Assembly: GCA_030524105.1 (NCBI GenBank)
Contig: JAUNHE010000002.1
Location: 248,001 to 312,000 of the forward strand
DNA from: Rothia sp. (in: high G+C Gram-positive bacteria)
GTDB taxonomy: Bacteria; Actinomycetota; Actinomycetes; Actinomycetales; Micrococcaceae
Reading direction: 5' to 3'
DNA: 64,000 nt
The notes under the pieces are model-generated. The model was not told the DNA's origin and did no database searches. It saw nothing but the letters and a program-made list of their open reading frames with translations. This document shows, piece by piece, positions 35,445 through 44,101 of this stretch. A program made the position numbers and the translations under genes. Positions within the stretch are counted from its first letter, which is position 1. Every line of letters begins with the position of its first letter.

Positions 35445-37085
35445 TTACTGCCCCTCCTGCCCAGGATCGGCCGCAGAACCTGCCTTTTTAAAGTCTTCTA
35501 GATAGGCAGCCCTACTGAGGGATGGGTCCTCAAAGACCACCTGAATATAGCGGTCCGGATTGGACAAGTTGCTGGAACCGTGCTGAGCTATATCAAAAAG
35601 TGGTCCTGCCAGTAGGGTGAGCGCAGTGCCCAAGGTAACCAGAGCTACCGCCGGTGCCAGCATAGTAGCGGGGATAGGTTTGTTATCGTTTCTATCCAGG
35701 ATTCCGTCTTCTTCTAGATCATGCTCAGCTCGCAGGAGGGCATGGGTGGGATTTTCAGCCTCTCGGGCCGGCCGCCAGAAGGCCTTGTTCCACACCCTGG
35801 CAAGCACAATGAGGGTCAGAAGGGAAACAAGCACGCCCACTGCCGCCAGCAGGTAGGCCTGCCAGCTACCCACCTCAACGGAGGCTTCAAGTAAACCTAC
35901 CTTGCCCAAAAAACCAGAGAAAGGTGGAATACCGCTGAGGTTAATGGCCGGAATAAAGTAGAGCACCGCCAGCCAGGGGGCTATTTTGGCTAGGCCTCCT
36001 AGCCTTTCAACGTTGGCTGAGCCGCCGCGTCGTTCCATGAGGCCCACCACCAAAAAGAGTCCGGTTTGAATGACGATGTGGTGCACCAGGTAGAAAACAA
36101 CGGTGGTCATACCCAGCTGATTCCCCAGGGCAATACCCCAGATCATGTATCCAATATGGCTAATCAGAATAAAGGAGAGCATACGTTTAATATCCGCCTG
36201 GGCCAGGGCGCCCAGAATACCAACCACGAGCGCAAGAACAGCCACTACAGCCAATAAGGTATTAAGGCTACCGCCGGGAAAAAGCAGGGTTTCGGTGCGA
36301 ATAATGGAATAAACGCCCACCTTTGTCAGGAGCCCGGCAAAGACTGCCGTCACAGGCGCTGGGGCCGTAGGGTAGGAGTCCGGCAGCCACAGTGAAAGCG
36401 GGAAAACTGCCGCCTTAATACCAAAGGCTATCAGGAGCATAAGGTGCAGTTGCAGCTGAGTTCCTTCAGGCAGAGTCTGTAGTTTCATGGACAAATCCGC
36501 CATGTTCACGGTTCCGGTTGAGGCATAAACAAACCCGATGGCCGTCAAAAAGAGCAGTGAAGAGAGCACCGAGACCACCACGTAGGTGGTACCTGTGCGA
36601 ATACGGGGAGCATTAGCGTTCATGGTAATCAGCACGTAACTAGCCATGAGTAGAATTTCAAAGCCGACGTAGAGATTAAAAAGGTCGCTGGCTAAGAAGG
36701 CGTTAGAGACTCCTGCTAGCAGCAGAAGATAGGTGGGGTAAAAAACGGAGATGGGTACCTCGTGGTCATCATCGGCGATGTCCTGACCGGTAGCAAAAAC
36801 CAGCACCGCTAAGGAAATAGCGGAGCTGACCACGAGCATGAGTGCTGATAGTTGATCAACTACCATAGTGATACCAAAAGGAGCTGGCCAGCCTGCAAGT
36901 TGCACGGTCTGCGGGCCGGTATCCCAGACCGAAAGCACAAGGGTGAACTCAAGTATCAGCACGCAGGCGATAGCAACAAAAGAGATGATCCTCTGTATGC
37001 CTTCCCGGCGGGAGATAACAAAGGTGATGGCTGCTGCCAGAAAAAGAATAGCAACGCTCAACGGCGCCAGGCTGACTGTGTTCAT
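35445..37085 (-). CDS. mnhD: Mrp/Mnh antiporter subunit D
   Basis: Large proton-pumping-like subunit related to complex I NuoM/NuoN, with about 14 helices. The antiporter signature surrounds GIKAAVFPLSLWLPDSYPTAPAPVTAVFAGLLTKVGVYS, including the conserved Lys and Pro residues, and LAQADIKRMLSFILISHIGYM. Length 546 with a 40-residue hydrophilic C-terminal tail. It abuts mnhC and mnhE with no gap. Confidence 0.95.
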   Translation of the reverse strand: MNTVSLAPLSVAILFLAAAITFVISRREGIQRIISFVAIACVLILEFTLVLSVWDTGPQTVQLAGWPAPFGITMVVDQLSALMLVVSSAISLAVLVFATGQDIADDDHEVPISVFYPTYLLLLAGVSNAFLASDLFNLYVGFEILLMASYVLITMNANAPRIRTGTTYVVVSVLSSLLFLTAIGFVYASTGTVNMADLSMKLQTLPEGTQLQLHLMLLIAFGIKAAVFPLSLWLPDSYPTAPAPVTAVFAGLLTKVGVYSIIRTETLLFPGGSLNTLLAVVAVLALVVGILGALAQADIKRMLSFILISHIGYMIWGIALGNQLGMTTVVFYLVHHIVIQTGLFLVVGLMERRGGSANVERLGGLAKIAPWLAVLYFIPAINLSGIPPFSGFLGKVGLLEASVEVGSWQAYLLAAVGVLVSLLTLIVLARVWNKAFWRPAREAENPTHALLRAEHDLEEDGILDRNDNKPIPATMLAPAVALVTLGTALTLLAGPLFDIAQHGSSNLSNPDRYIQVVFEDPSLSRAAYLEDFKKAGSAADPGQEGQ

Positions 37086-37631
37086 CTAAGACTCACCTGC
37101 CCGATTCTTACGCTGCCCCGACCCAACCACTTTTTGGCTGGCGGTAGCCAGTCGCTCTTCCACAGCTCGTTTTTTTTGGGTGAATTCTTGGAAGTCTTTT
37201 TTACGGGTTTCTTCGTCACCGTCAAACTCAGACTCATCCACTGTAGCCACGGCATCTTCCTCCGGATCAAAGGAGCTTTTACTGGCAACCTTCTGGTCCT
37301 CAAGATCGTCAAGAATTTGGTCTCCCCTAGAGAGCAGCCAGGCCCGGTAGATCATTCCTAGCAGGAGCGCTGTTACCGCAAAGGAAATCACAATCGACGT
37401 TAAGACCAGGGCCTGCGGTAGCGGGTCGGTGTAGTCCTGGGCAGCAGTGTTTTTATCGTAGATGGGGACCAGGCCGGCAGGGCCGGCAGCGTGCAAAATC
37501 ATAATGTTTGTGGCATTGGTTAAGAGCATTAAACCGAGCAGCACCCGGGTCATGGTGCGGTCTAGGATCAAGTAGACACCTACCCCGTACATGACGCCCA
37601 TGACCAGTATCAGACTTAAATCTATCACCAC
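37086..37631 (-). CDS. mnhC: Mrp/Mnh antiporter subunit C with charged C-terminal extension
   Basis: NuoK-like three-helix subunit: GVYLILDRTMTRVLLGLMLLTNATNIMIL and LPQALVLTSIVISFAVTALLLG are family-typical. These fill about residues 1-115. The rest (to 181) is an Asp/Glu then Lys/Arg-rich hydrophilic tail not seen in ordinary MnhC (usual length about 110-125). The GTG start has a GAGGAG site. It is flanked by mnhA and mnhD. Confidence 0.92.
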   Translation of the reverse strand: MVIDLSLILVMGVMYGVGVYLILDRTMTRVLLGLMLLTNATNIMILHAAGPAGLVPIYDKNTAAQDYTDPLPQALVLTSIVISFAVTALLLGMIYRAWLLSRGDQILDDLEDQKVASKSSFDPEEDAVATVDESEFDGDEETRKKDFQEFTQKKRAVEERLATASQKVVGSGQRKNRAGES

Positions 37632-37633
37632 GG

Positions 37634-40600
37634 CTACCGGTCTCCTCTGCTAGCTGCCCTGCGTTTAGCACGGCGTATTTGCTCTATTTTCTCGTCAACC
37701 TTCTCTCCTAAGGAGCGCAGCACATCCAGCACGAGCCCGATCACCAGCAGGTAGACGCCAATGTCAAAGATAAGTGCTGTCACAAATTTGACGTGCCCAA
37801 AGAGGGGTAGATCCGCCTCTAGGGTGTAGCTGGTGAAGGCCGGATCTCCTAGCAGAAGGGGAAAGAGAGCATAAAGGGCGGCCAGGCCTAGACCTAAGCC
37901 TAGAAAAACTCCGGCAGAGAAGGGGGCTGCCGCTTTAAGTTCGTTTCCGCCACCGGCCAGGTAGCGGATGGCGAAGGCTAACCCTACTAGGAGCCCTCCA
38001 GCGAAACCGCCGCCGGGCAGGTTATGGCCTGCTACCAGCATGTAGAGCGAAACCATGATGAGGGTGTGAAAGAGCAGCCTGGTCATGACTTCTAGCAGGA
38101 TGGAGCGTCGCTCGGGGGGTAGGGTTCTACCGGCTACGATGAAGGGGTCTCGGTGTACGTTAGAGAAGGCCCCGGCCAGTCGCTGTAGATTGGTCAGGTT
38201 GGTGCGGCGGGCAAAGCTTTGTTCTACCAGCCGGATGGCGTTGGTATTAAGCGCTTTTGAGCTACCTTTATCTGCCCGTCCTTCAATAAAGAGCAGGGAT
38301 GCCACGCCGGTGGCTGCCAGGGCTAGGACGGAGATTTCTCCAAAGGTATCCCAGCCTCGAATATCTACCAGAATGACGTTGACAATATTGCTGCCGTCGC
38401 CTTCTTGGTAGGCCAGTTGGGGTAAATCTAGGGAGATAGGGGCCAGGCTGCGGGATGAGAGGGTGATGACGGCCAGGGTCATCATGAGTAGGCCAAAGCC
38501 GATTGCTACTATAACCCGTATGCCTTGGTGGGCCTTTTCTCTTTTTTGCAGGAGTTTATCGGTACGGATTTTGCGGGGCAGTACCCGCATGGCTAGCACG
38601 AAGGCAACCATGACGATGGTTTCCACCATGAGTTGGGTCAGGGCTAGGTCTGGTGCTGAGCGTAGGGCAAAGAGCAGGGCTACCCCGTAGCCAGTAACGG
38701 ATACCATGAGGATTGCCAAAAAGCGTTTGCGGGCCCAGATCACCACGAGGGCCGCTAGGGTCATGACAAGCACTACTGCCCATTCTGCGGGGTTCATCTG
38801 AACTCGAATATTGGCCAGGGAGGGGGTCTGGGCTAGTAGGAGCGCTGCGGTGGGTAGGCTGACTGCGGTAACCAGGATGACGCCTAGGTAGAAGCTGAGG
38901 GAGCCGCGCTGGGTTTGGCCGGTTACCCAGACGGCGCAACGGTCTAGGGCGTCGATGAGGTCCCGGTAGATTTTGGAAGCCTTGGGTCCTTGAGGAAGGG
39001 CAGCTTGGAAGGCTTCGACCCGGTTGCGGGCGCAAAAGAGCCCGAGGCCACAGCTTATAACAAGGAGGCTGGTGATGAGGGCCGGGGTAATGCCGTGCCA
39101 GAGGGCTAGGTGCAGGTGAGTTTGGCCGTAGGTGTTCACCTGGGCTGTGATCCAGCGGTGCACGGGTTCGGGGTAAAGACCGTAGCTGATACTTGCCAAG
39201 GCTAGCAGGACAGGGGCCAGGATAAAGTTGGTACTGACCGGGTGAAAGAGTGTGTCTGGGCTGCTGGTTTTTTCTTCCTTTGCAGCGGTTTTTTGGCCGG
39301 GGCAGAATTTTAGTTTTTCGAGTTGCTGCATGTAGCTGAGGGGTTTACGGGCGAAAGCCCCCCAAACAAAGCGGGCGGAGTAGGCTACGGTGAGGATGGA
39401 TCCAAGGCTGCTGGCTACAAGGGTGATGCTGGCGATCAGGCTGGGCTGCTGGCCTTCGGTCAGGGCAGCTAGGCTGGTTTCTAGGCCTGCTTCTTTGGCT
39501 ACAAAGCCGGCTAGGGGTGGGATGCCGGCCATGGAGGCTGCGCAGATGAGGCTAACGGCAAACAGCATGGGTGAGTGCCGGTAGATACCGGATATTTTGC
39601 GGATGTCGCGGGTACCTGCCTGGTGGTCAATGATTCCAACCACCAGAAAGAGGGCTGCTTTAAAGAGGGAGTGCGCTAGCGTCATGGCCAGGGCAGCGTA
39701 GCGGGCATCGGGGGTTCCGCTTGCAATAATGAGGGTTATGAATCCTAGTTGGGAGACGGTTCCGTAGGCCAGAATAAGTTTGAGGTCTGTTTGTTTAAGC
39801 GCCACCCAGCCGGCAAAGAGCATGGTGAAGGCTCCGAGGATAAGCAGGGTATTTTGCCAGATAGCTGCCTGGCCGTAGCCGGGACTGAGACGGATCAGCA
39901 GGTAGATGCCGGCTTTTACCATGGCTGCTGCGTGTAGGTAGGCAGAGACCGGGGTGGGGGCGGTCATAGCACCCGGTAGCCAGAAATGCAGTGGAAAGAG
40001 GGCAGATTTACTGACCACGCCGCAGAGGATGAGGAGGAGGGCCGCACCCAGTGCTGTTTGGCTGAGGAGACCGCCCGCAGCCTGGGCTGTGGCTAGTGTT
40101 TCTGGGCCGCGGTTAACGATTTCTGTGAGGGAGTAGCTTCCTAGGCTTTGGCCTAGCATGATGATGCCAACAAACATGGCTAAGCCGCCGGCCGTGGTGA
40201 CGGTGAGGGCTTGAATAGCTGAGCGGCGGGCCGAGAGCCTGGAACGGGAATAACCGATAAGAAGGTAGGACAAGATGGTGGTTATTTCCCAGAAGATAAA
40301 CAGGACTATAAAGTTATCCGCTGTGATCAGCCCAAACATGGCCGCGCAGAAACTAAAGAGGTTGCCGGCAAAGCCTCCTACACCATCATGGGAGTTTTTA
40401 AAATAGGCTGCGCAGTAGAAGAGCACTAGGGAGCCAACCCCGAGCACAAGCAGGCTCATAATCCAGCTGAGCTGATCCATGCGGAAGGTGATATCCAGTT
40501 TAAGCTGGGGTATCCAGGTGTAGCTTTCTTGCCAGGCTTCTCCGGCCAGGATGCTGGAGCTATGGCTCAGCACGTAGGCTAGGGCTGCTGCCGGCAGAAA

Positions 40601-40693
40601 AGCCAGTAGGTAGAAGACCTTAACTCCTAGGCGACGGTGCAGCAGCGGAGTGGTCAGCCAGACGGTAAAGAATGCTAGGAGTATTAAGGTCAC
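37634..40693 (-). CDS. mnhA: Mrp/Mnh antiporter subunit A with fused MnhB domain
   Basis: Largest subunit, about 1019 residues and roughly 20 helices. Residues 1-650 are the NuoL-like part (LFIFWEITTILSYLLIGYSRSRLSARRSAIQAL, then FPLHFWLPGAMTAPTPVSAYLHAAAMVKAGIYL). The C-terminal third is the MnhB-like segment (PGGGFAGGLLVGLAFAIRYLAGG). Fusion of A and B is usual in actinobacteria. The start is taken as GTG 40693: a TATAAT -10 element lies at 40733-40738, so an in-frame TTG at 40759 would be upstream of the promoter. It is the first gene of the operon. Confidence 0.93.
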   Translation of the reverse strand: MTLILLAFFTVWLTTPLLHRRLGVKVFYLLAFLPAAALAYVLSHSSSILAGEAWQESYTWIPQLKLDITFRMDQLSWIMSLLVLGVGSLVLFYCAAYFKNSHDGVGGFAGNLFSFCAAMFGLITADNFIVLFIFWEITTILSYLLIGYSRSRLSARRSAIQALTVTTAGGLAMFVGIIMLGQSLGSYSLTEIVNRGPETLATAQAAGGLLSQTALGAALLLILCGVVSKSALFPLHFWLPGAMTAPTPVSAYLHAAAMVKAGIYLLIRLSPGYGQAAIWQNTLLILGAFTMLFAGWVALKQTDLKLILAYGTVSQLGFITLIIASGTPDARYAALAMTLAHSLFKAALFLVVGIIDHQAGTRDIRKISGIYRHSPMLFAVSLICAASMAGIPPLAGFVAKEAGLETSLAALTEGQQPSLIASITLVASSLGSILTVAYSARFVWGAFARKPLSYMQQLEKLKFCPGQKTAAKEEKTSSPDTLFHPVSTNFILAPVLLALASISYGLYPEPVHRWITAQVNTYGQTHLHLALWHGITPALITSLLVISCGLGLFCARNRVEAFQAALPQGPKASKIYRDLIDALDRCAVWVTGQTQRGSLSFYLGVILVTAVSLPTAALLLAQTPSLANIRVQMNPAEWAVVLVMTLAALVVIWARKRFLAILMVSVTGYGVALLFALRSAPDLALTQLMVETIVMVAFVLAMRVLPRKIRTDKLLQKREKAHQGIRVIVAIGFGLLMMTLAVITLSSRSLAPISLDLPQLAYQEGDGSNIVNVILVDIRGWDTFGEISVLALAATGVASLLFIEGRADKGSSKALNTNAIRLVEQSFARRTNLTNLQRLAGAFSNVHRDPFIVAGRTLPPERRSILLEVMTRLLFHTLIMVSLYMLVAGHNLPGGGFAGGLLVGLAFAIRYLAGGGNELKAAAPFSAGVFLGLGLGLAALYALFPLLLGDPAFTSYTLEADLPLFGHVKFVTALIFDIGVYLLVIGLVLDVLRSLGEKVDEKIEQIRRAKRRAASRGDR

Positions 40694-40732
40694 AGATGCC
40701 CTAGGGGGTGTTGGATGCAAGTTCTTGGAACG

Positions 40733-40761
40733 ATTATAGCGGAGAAGTACATATTCCAAAA
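40733..40761 (-). promoter_or_regulatory. Predicted promoter of the mnh operon
   Basis: A perfect -10 element TATAAT (40733-40738) is preceded by TTTTGG 17 bp upstream as a poor -35 element. The implied leader is about 35-40 nt to GTG 40693. Confidence 0.45.
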
Positions 40762-40935
40762 GGGCTATCTTAGTTTTAAAGAGGACTTTCTGCTGTACGA
40801 GTAACGGGTACTTGCTACAAACAATAAAACAAAATTGCCTATACGGGTGAATTTTTATGCAGGATCCGCCAGCCTGTGCAGTAGCGTAGAATAGAGAATC
40901 GGTTCTTATTCCCCCTACTTTTTGGGAGCATTCCT

Positions 40936-42330
40936 ATGGGATCACACCTGCCCGAATCTACGTCTTCTTCTGCATCTAAGCCAGCCTGGATGCGGCCTTT
41001 TTCTTGGTCTTTGCACGGTGACGGTAAGAGGATTAAGGCTGGCCAGGTGGTTGCTGCTCATGAGCGACTCAGTTGGGGTCGTACTCTTGGTATTGGGGCT
41101 CAGCATGTGGTTGCTATGTTTGGTGCCACTTTTTTGGTGCCGCTGATTACGGGCTTTCCACCGGCTACTACGCTTTTCTTTTCCGGCTTGGGTACCCTTC
41201 TTTTTTTGCTTATTACTGCTGGCCGAGTTCCCTCTTATTTAGGTTCTTCTTTTGCTTTTATTGCCCCGCTGGCTGCGGCTGGGAACCAGTATGGCCCGGC
41301 CGGTGCTTTGGGCGGTATTGTGATGGCTGGTCTGGCCTTGTTTTTGGTGGGTTGTCTTGTTCAGCTGGTGGGTACGGACTGGTTGACCCTGCTTATGCCT
41401 CCGCTGGTGACCGGGGCTATTGTGGCCTTGATTGGTTTTAATCTTGCCCCTAGCGCTAAAGAAAATTTTATGAAGGCACCGGTGACGGCCCTGGTTACGC
41501 TGGGTGCTATTGTGCTGATTGCTCTTATTTTTAGGGGTATGCTTGGTCGGCTTTCGATTCTGCTGGGTGTGCTGCTTGGGTATGTGACGGCAGCGCTGCG
41601 TGGTGAGGTTGATTTTTCTGTTATTCGGGATACTTGGCAGCGGGAGGGCCTGTTTGGTTGGCCGCATTTTCAGCAGCCCGAGTTTCATTGGAATGTGGCG
41701 GGGCTTTTTATTCCGGTTATTTTGGTTTTGGTGGCGGAAAATATTGGCCACGTTAAGTCTGTTGCCTTGATGACGAGCACTAAATTGGATGCTTATTCGG
41801 GCCGGGCTTTGATGGCTGACGGTTTGGCCAGCGCCTTGGCTGGTGCCGGTGGTGGTTCTGGCACCACCACCTATGCCGAGAATATTGGGGTAATGGCTGC
41901 TACTAAGGTTTATTCCACCGCTGCCTACTGGGTGGCTGCCGGTTTTGCTTTACTTTTGTCTGTTTTTCCGGTCTTTGGTGCTGCTGTGGCTACGGTTCCT
42001 GCGGGTGTGCTGGGCGGCGCAGCCACTGTTTTGTATGGCATGATCGGCATGTTGGGCGTGCGTATCTGGGTAGAGAACAGGGTTGACTTTTCTAATCAGG
42101 TTAATATGATGACAGCTTCTGTTGCCCTGATTATTGGTATTGCCGACTACACCTGGAATATTGCTGATTTGCAGTTTGCTGGTATTGCTTTGGGGACGGC
42201 GGCTACCCTGCTGGTTTATCATTCGCTGGCTTTTGTGGCCCGGCTGCGCGGCACCGCTTCGGATCCTCTAGAACCTGCCGCTTCTTTGGGACCTGCTGGG
42301 GCCCGCGCAGTACACAGCGAGCAGCTGTAA
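40936..42330 (+). CDS. Uracil/xanthine permease (NCS2 family)
   Basis: Nucleobase permease with about 12-14 helices, 464 residues; probably uracil. Family motifs include FGATFLVPLITGFPPATTLFFSGLGTLLF, YLGSSFAFIAPLA, and the NCS2 signature around NIGVMAATKVYSTAAYW. The conserved VAENIGHVKSVA carries the substrate-binding Glu. The ATG has a GGGAG site. The codons lean towards T-ending ones compared with neighbours. A TAGAAT element (40887-40892) is a possible -10 region. Confidence 0.9.
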   Translation: MGSHLPESTSSSASKPAWMRPFSWSLHGDGKRIKAGQVVAAHERLSWGRTLGIGAQHVVAMFGATFLVPLITGFPPATTLFFSGLGTLLFLLITAGRVPSYLGSSFAFIAPLAAAGNQYGPAGALGGIVMAGLALFLVGCLVQLVGTDWLTLLMPPLVTGAIVALIGFNLAPSAKENFMKAPVTALVTLGAIVLIALIFRGMLGRLSILLGVLLGYVTAALRGEVDFSVIRDTWQREGLFGWPHFQQPEFHWNVAGLFIPVILVLVAENIGHVKSVALMTSTKLDAYSGRALMADGLASALAGAGGGSGTTTYAENIGVMAATKVYSTAAYWVAAGFALLLSVFPVFGAAVATVPAGVLGGAATVLYGMIGMLGVRIWVENRVDFSNQVNMMTASVALIIGIADYTWNIADLQFAGIALGTAATLLVYHSLAFVARLRGTASDPLEPAASLGPAGARAVHSEQL

Positions 42331-42504
42331 ATTGGACAAATCATACACTGTCAGGATTTCTACATAAAATTAGTAGAAAATACTTACTACCTTCCTTGCT
42401 TGCAAGCTTGTTTGCAGTTCTTATTTTCATTTTCCACAGCAAACGATTGAAAAGTTAAACTCCTTTTTATTAAACTTGAGAAACATCGTAAATCCTCAAA
42501 ACGG

Positions 42505-42523
42505 AGCAAACTTAGTGTTTGCT
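42505..42523 (-). terminator. Perfect 7-bp inverted repeat, possible terminator of the small membrane gene
   Basis: AGCAAAC-TTAGT-GTTTGCT forms a short hairpin. Read on the minus strand it is followed by CCGTTTTG, a weak U-tract, about 115 bp past the 54-aa gene. Confidence 0.35.
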
Positions 42524-42636
42524 GGTAGTCGTGAGCACCTCGTTCTACATAGGCAATTAGCCTCTCCTTAAAGGATGCCTACCTGCCTTACACGTCTCGG
42601 GGTTCTTGTTGATTCTGGTTCGACGTGCAGCTTATG

Positions 42637-42801
42637 TCATCTTTTTATGCGAGTAGATATTAGCCATACAACCATAGCAATTAAGATCGATATAAATATC
42701 GTAATACCAGTTCCAGTAGGCGTATTAAGGCCATCAAACATAATACCCACTATTACAAAAATAAACATAAATGCTAAAATGGACTTAAAATATGGTGTCA
42801 T
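42637..42801 (-). CDS. Small two-helix membrane protein, 54 aa
   Basis: Sequence begins MTPYFKSILAFMFIFVIVGI and ends WLISTRIKR. Two hydrophobic helices (about residues 7-21 and 33-48) are joined by the loop FDGLNTPTGTG and the chain ends in basic residues. The ATG at 42799-42801 has an AAGGAA site six bases upstream. Two clean helices with a positive tail argue for a real gene rather than chance. No family recognised; candidates include a bacteriocin-immunity-like or transporter-associated small protein. Function is unknown. Confidence 0.6.
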   Translation of the reverse strand: MTPYFKSILAFMFIFVIVGIMFDGLNTPTGTGITIFISILIAMVVWLISTRIKR

Positions 42802-43027
42802 TATATTTCCTTAATATTTTCCAGCGCAACGGGTAAGGGCAATTTTTAAAAGCTTCTACCTCCTTAAAGCCGATTTCCCCCCATTAGTGGGAAAATCACC
42901 TTTACCATTTTAAAGTCCATATATCACCTAATAAGTATGGGGGATGCTCTATTTTTTGTGAGATCGGTCCTTAGCAGAGGAATACCAGACAGTCTGGATC
43001 CATGTAACTGCCAGTGAACAATCAGTA

Positions 43028-43036
43028 CCCCCCCCC
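43028..43036. repeat. Run of nine C upstream of the ABC-2 exporter
   Basis: Nine consecutive C, about 155 bp before the ATPase start; a second run of seven C lies at 43104-43110. Such runs are prone to slippage. Confidence 0.8.
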
Positions 43037-43189
43037 AGCAGTTTCATGAATTGTATCAGAAGGCTTACAGTACATCAATGACTAGACAAAATGTAGGCAA
43101 TTACCCCCCCTTGATAGAATTGACTAGGACTCTTCCTAAAGTAGTTGAAATTATCGCTAGGTAAAATACGTATTAGGAAATCGAGAGCA

Positions 43190-44101
43190 ATGCTTAATAT
43201 TTCAAATATCCATAAATCGTTTGGAAAGAAGAAGGTATTAAACGGCGTAAGCCTTGAGGTGCATCGTGGAGAAATATTTAGCCTACTAGCTGCAAATGGT
43301 GGCGGGAAAACCACCCTCATGAGAATAGTGATGGGTCTGCTTCCTCCAGATGATGGGGATGTCTACATCGAAGGTAGGCGAGTAGTTCCAGGGCTAGTTA
43401 AAGGCCTGGGCTACATGCCGGAGGAACGCGGCCTTTACGCCGATGAGAAAGTGCGGGATCAGCTTCGCTACTTTGCACTTTTGCATAAGGTACCTAAAGC
43501 TGTTATTGACGATAGGATTGATAAGATCCTAGCAAGCTTAGATGTGGAACAGCATGCCAACAGCAAGGTAAAGCACTTATCCTTGGGAAACAAGCAACGG
43601 GTCCAGATTGCAGCTGCTTTAGTTAATGAGCCAAATCTTCTGATTCTTGACGAACCCTTCTCTGGCCTCGATCCACTTTCTGTTGAACGGCTAAGTTCCT
43701 TACTTGCAGACTATGCGGGCCAAGGACGAACAGTTTTGTTCAGCTCTCACCAGATAGACATTGTGGACCGAATATCAGATCGGTTAGCTGTCATGAAAGA
43801 CGGAGAAATATTCTTCGAAGGAGAACCCTCAAGCCTTAAAGCGCAGAATGATTTGACGGTAGTCCAGATTGACGCAGTATTCGTCAAGGGCCGTTCTAGT
43901 AAAGACCTTGATTTTAGTGCCTGCCCCTCCGTGCAAACCTGGGACGGGTTGAAACTGACCTTAAACACAAGTCAGATCACAGTCGACGAACTATTAAAAT
44001 CGGGTTTGCAGGCCGAAGAAATTCGAGGTCTTACCTATCATAGTCAGTCTTTAACGCAGGCTCTAGGAGCTCTCTACAGCAGCTCGGAAGGCAAGAAATG
44101 A
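43190..44101 (+). CDS. ABC-2 type transporter ATP-binding protein
   Basis: ATPase of an exporter, with a DUF4162-like C-terminal region after residue 215. Walker B LLILDEPFSGLDPLS, the signature LSLGNKQRVQIAAAL and the switch VLFSSHQID are normal for the group. The Walker A is unusual: AANGGGKTT, where the first Gly of the usual GxNGxGKTT is Ala. The ATG is chosen at MLNISNIHKSFG; the frame opens earlier at 43145 without a site. The stop overlaps the permease start as ATGA. Composition is AT-richer than the core genes. Confidence 0.9.
   Translation: MLNISNIHKSFGKKKVLNGVSLEVHRGEIFSLLAANGGGKTTLMRIVMGLLPPDDGDVYIEGRRVVPGLVKGLGYMPEERGLYADEKVRDQLRYFALLHKVPKAVIDDRIDKILASLDVEQHANSKVKHLSLGNKQRVQIAAALVNEPNLLILDEPFSGLDPLSVERLSSLLADYAGQGRTVLFSSHQIDIVDRISDRLAVMKDGEIFFEGEPSSLKAQNDLTVVQIDAVFVKGRSSKDLDFSACPSVQTWDGLKLTLNTSQITVDELLKSGLQAEEIRGLTYHSQSLTQALGALYSSSEGKK

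Larger units (their letters stand above)
42331..43189. other. AT-rich region between uracil permease and ABC-2 exporter
   Basis: Low-GC DNA that contains the small minus-strand gene at 42637-42801, an inverted repeat at 42505-42523 and three C homopolymers (42877-42882, 43028-43036, 43104-43110). A GATTTCCC/GGGAAAATC inverted repeat overlaps the first. No other frame is convincing. The ABC start is preceded by an AGGAAA site. Confidence 0.6.

Noticed and set aside
40694..40759. 22-residue N-terminal extension of MnhA from TTG 40759
   Set aside because: It lies upstream of the predicted TATAAT promoter and is not homologous to MnhA.
42360..42470. Short Cys-containing minus-strand frames that could be peptide precursors
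   Set aside because: Each is under 30 codons, with weak or absent ribosome sites and no modification enzymes nearby.
42575..42814. 79-codon plus-strand frame opposite the small membrane gene
   Set aside because: It is the antisense shadow of the 54-aa gene and shows no protein-like pattern.
42937..43017. A 26-residue frame beginning MGDALFF and ending CNCQ, upstream of the ABC-2 exporter
   Set aside because: No ribosome-binding site, no precursor-peptide family features beyond two cysteines, and it lies in low-complexity spacer DNA; likely chance.
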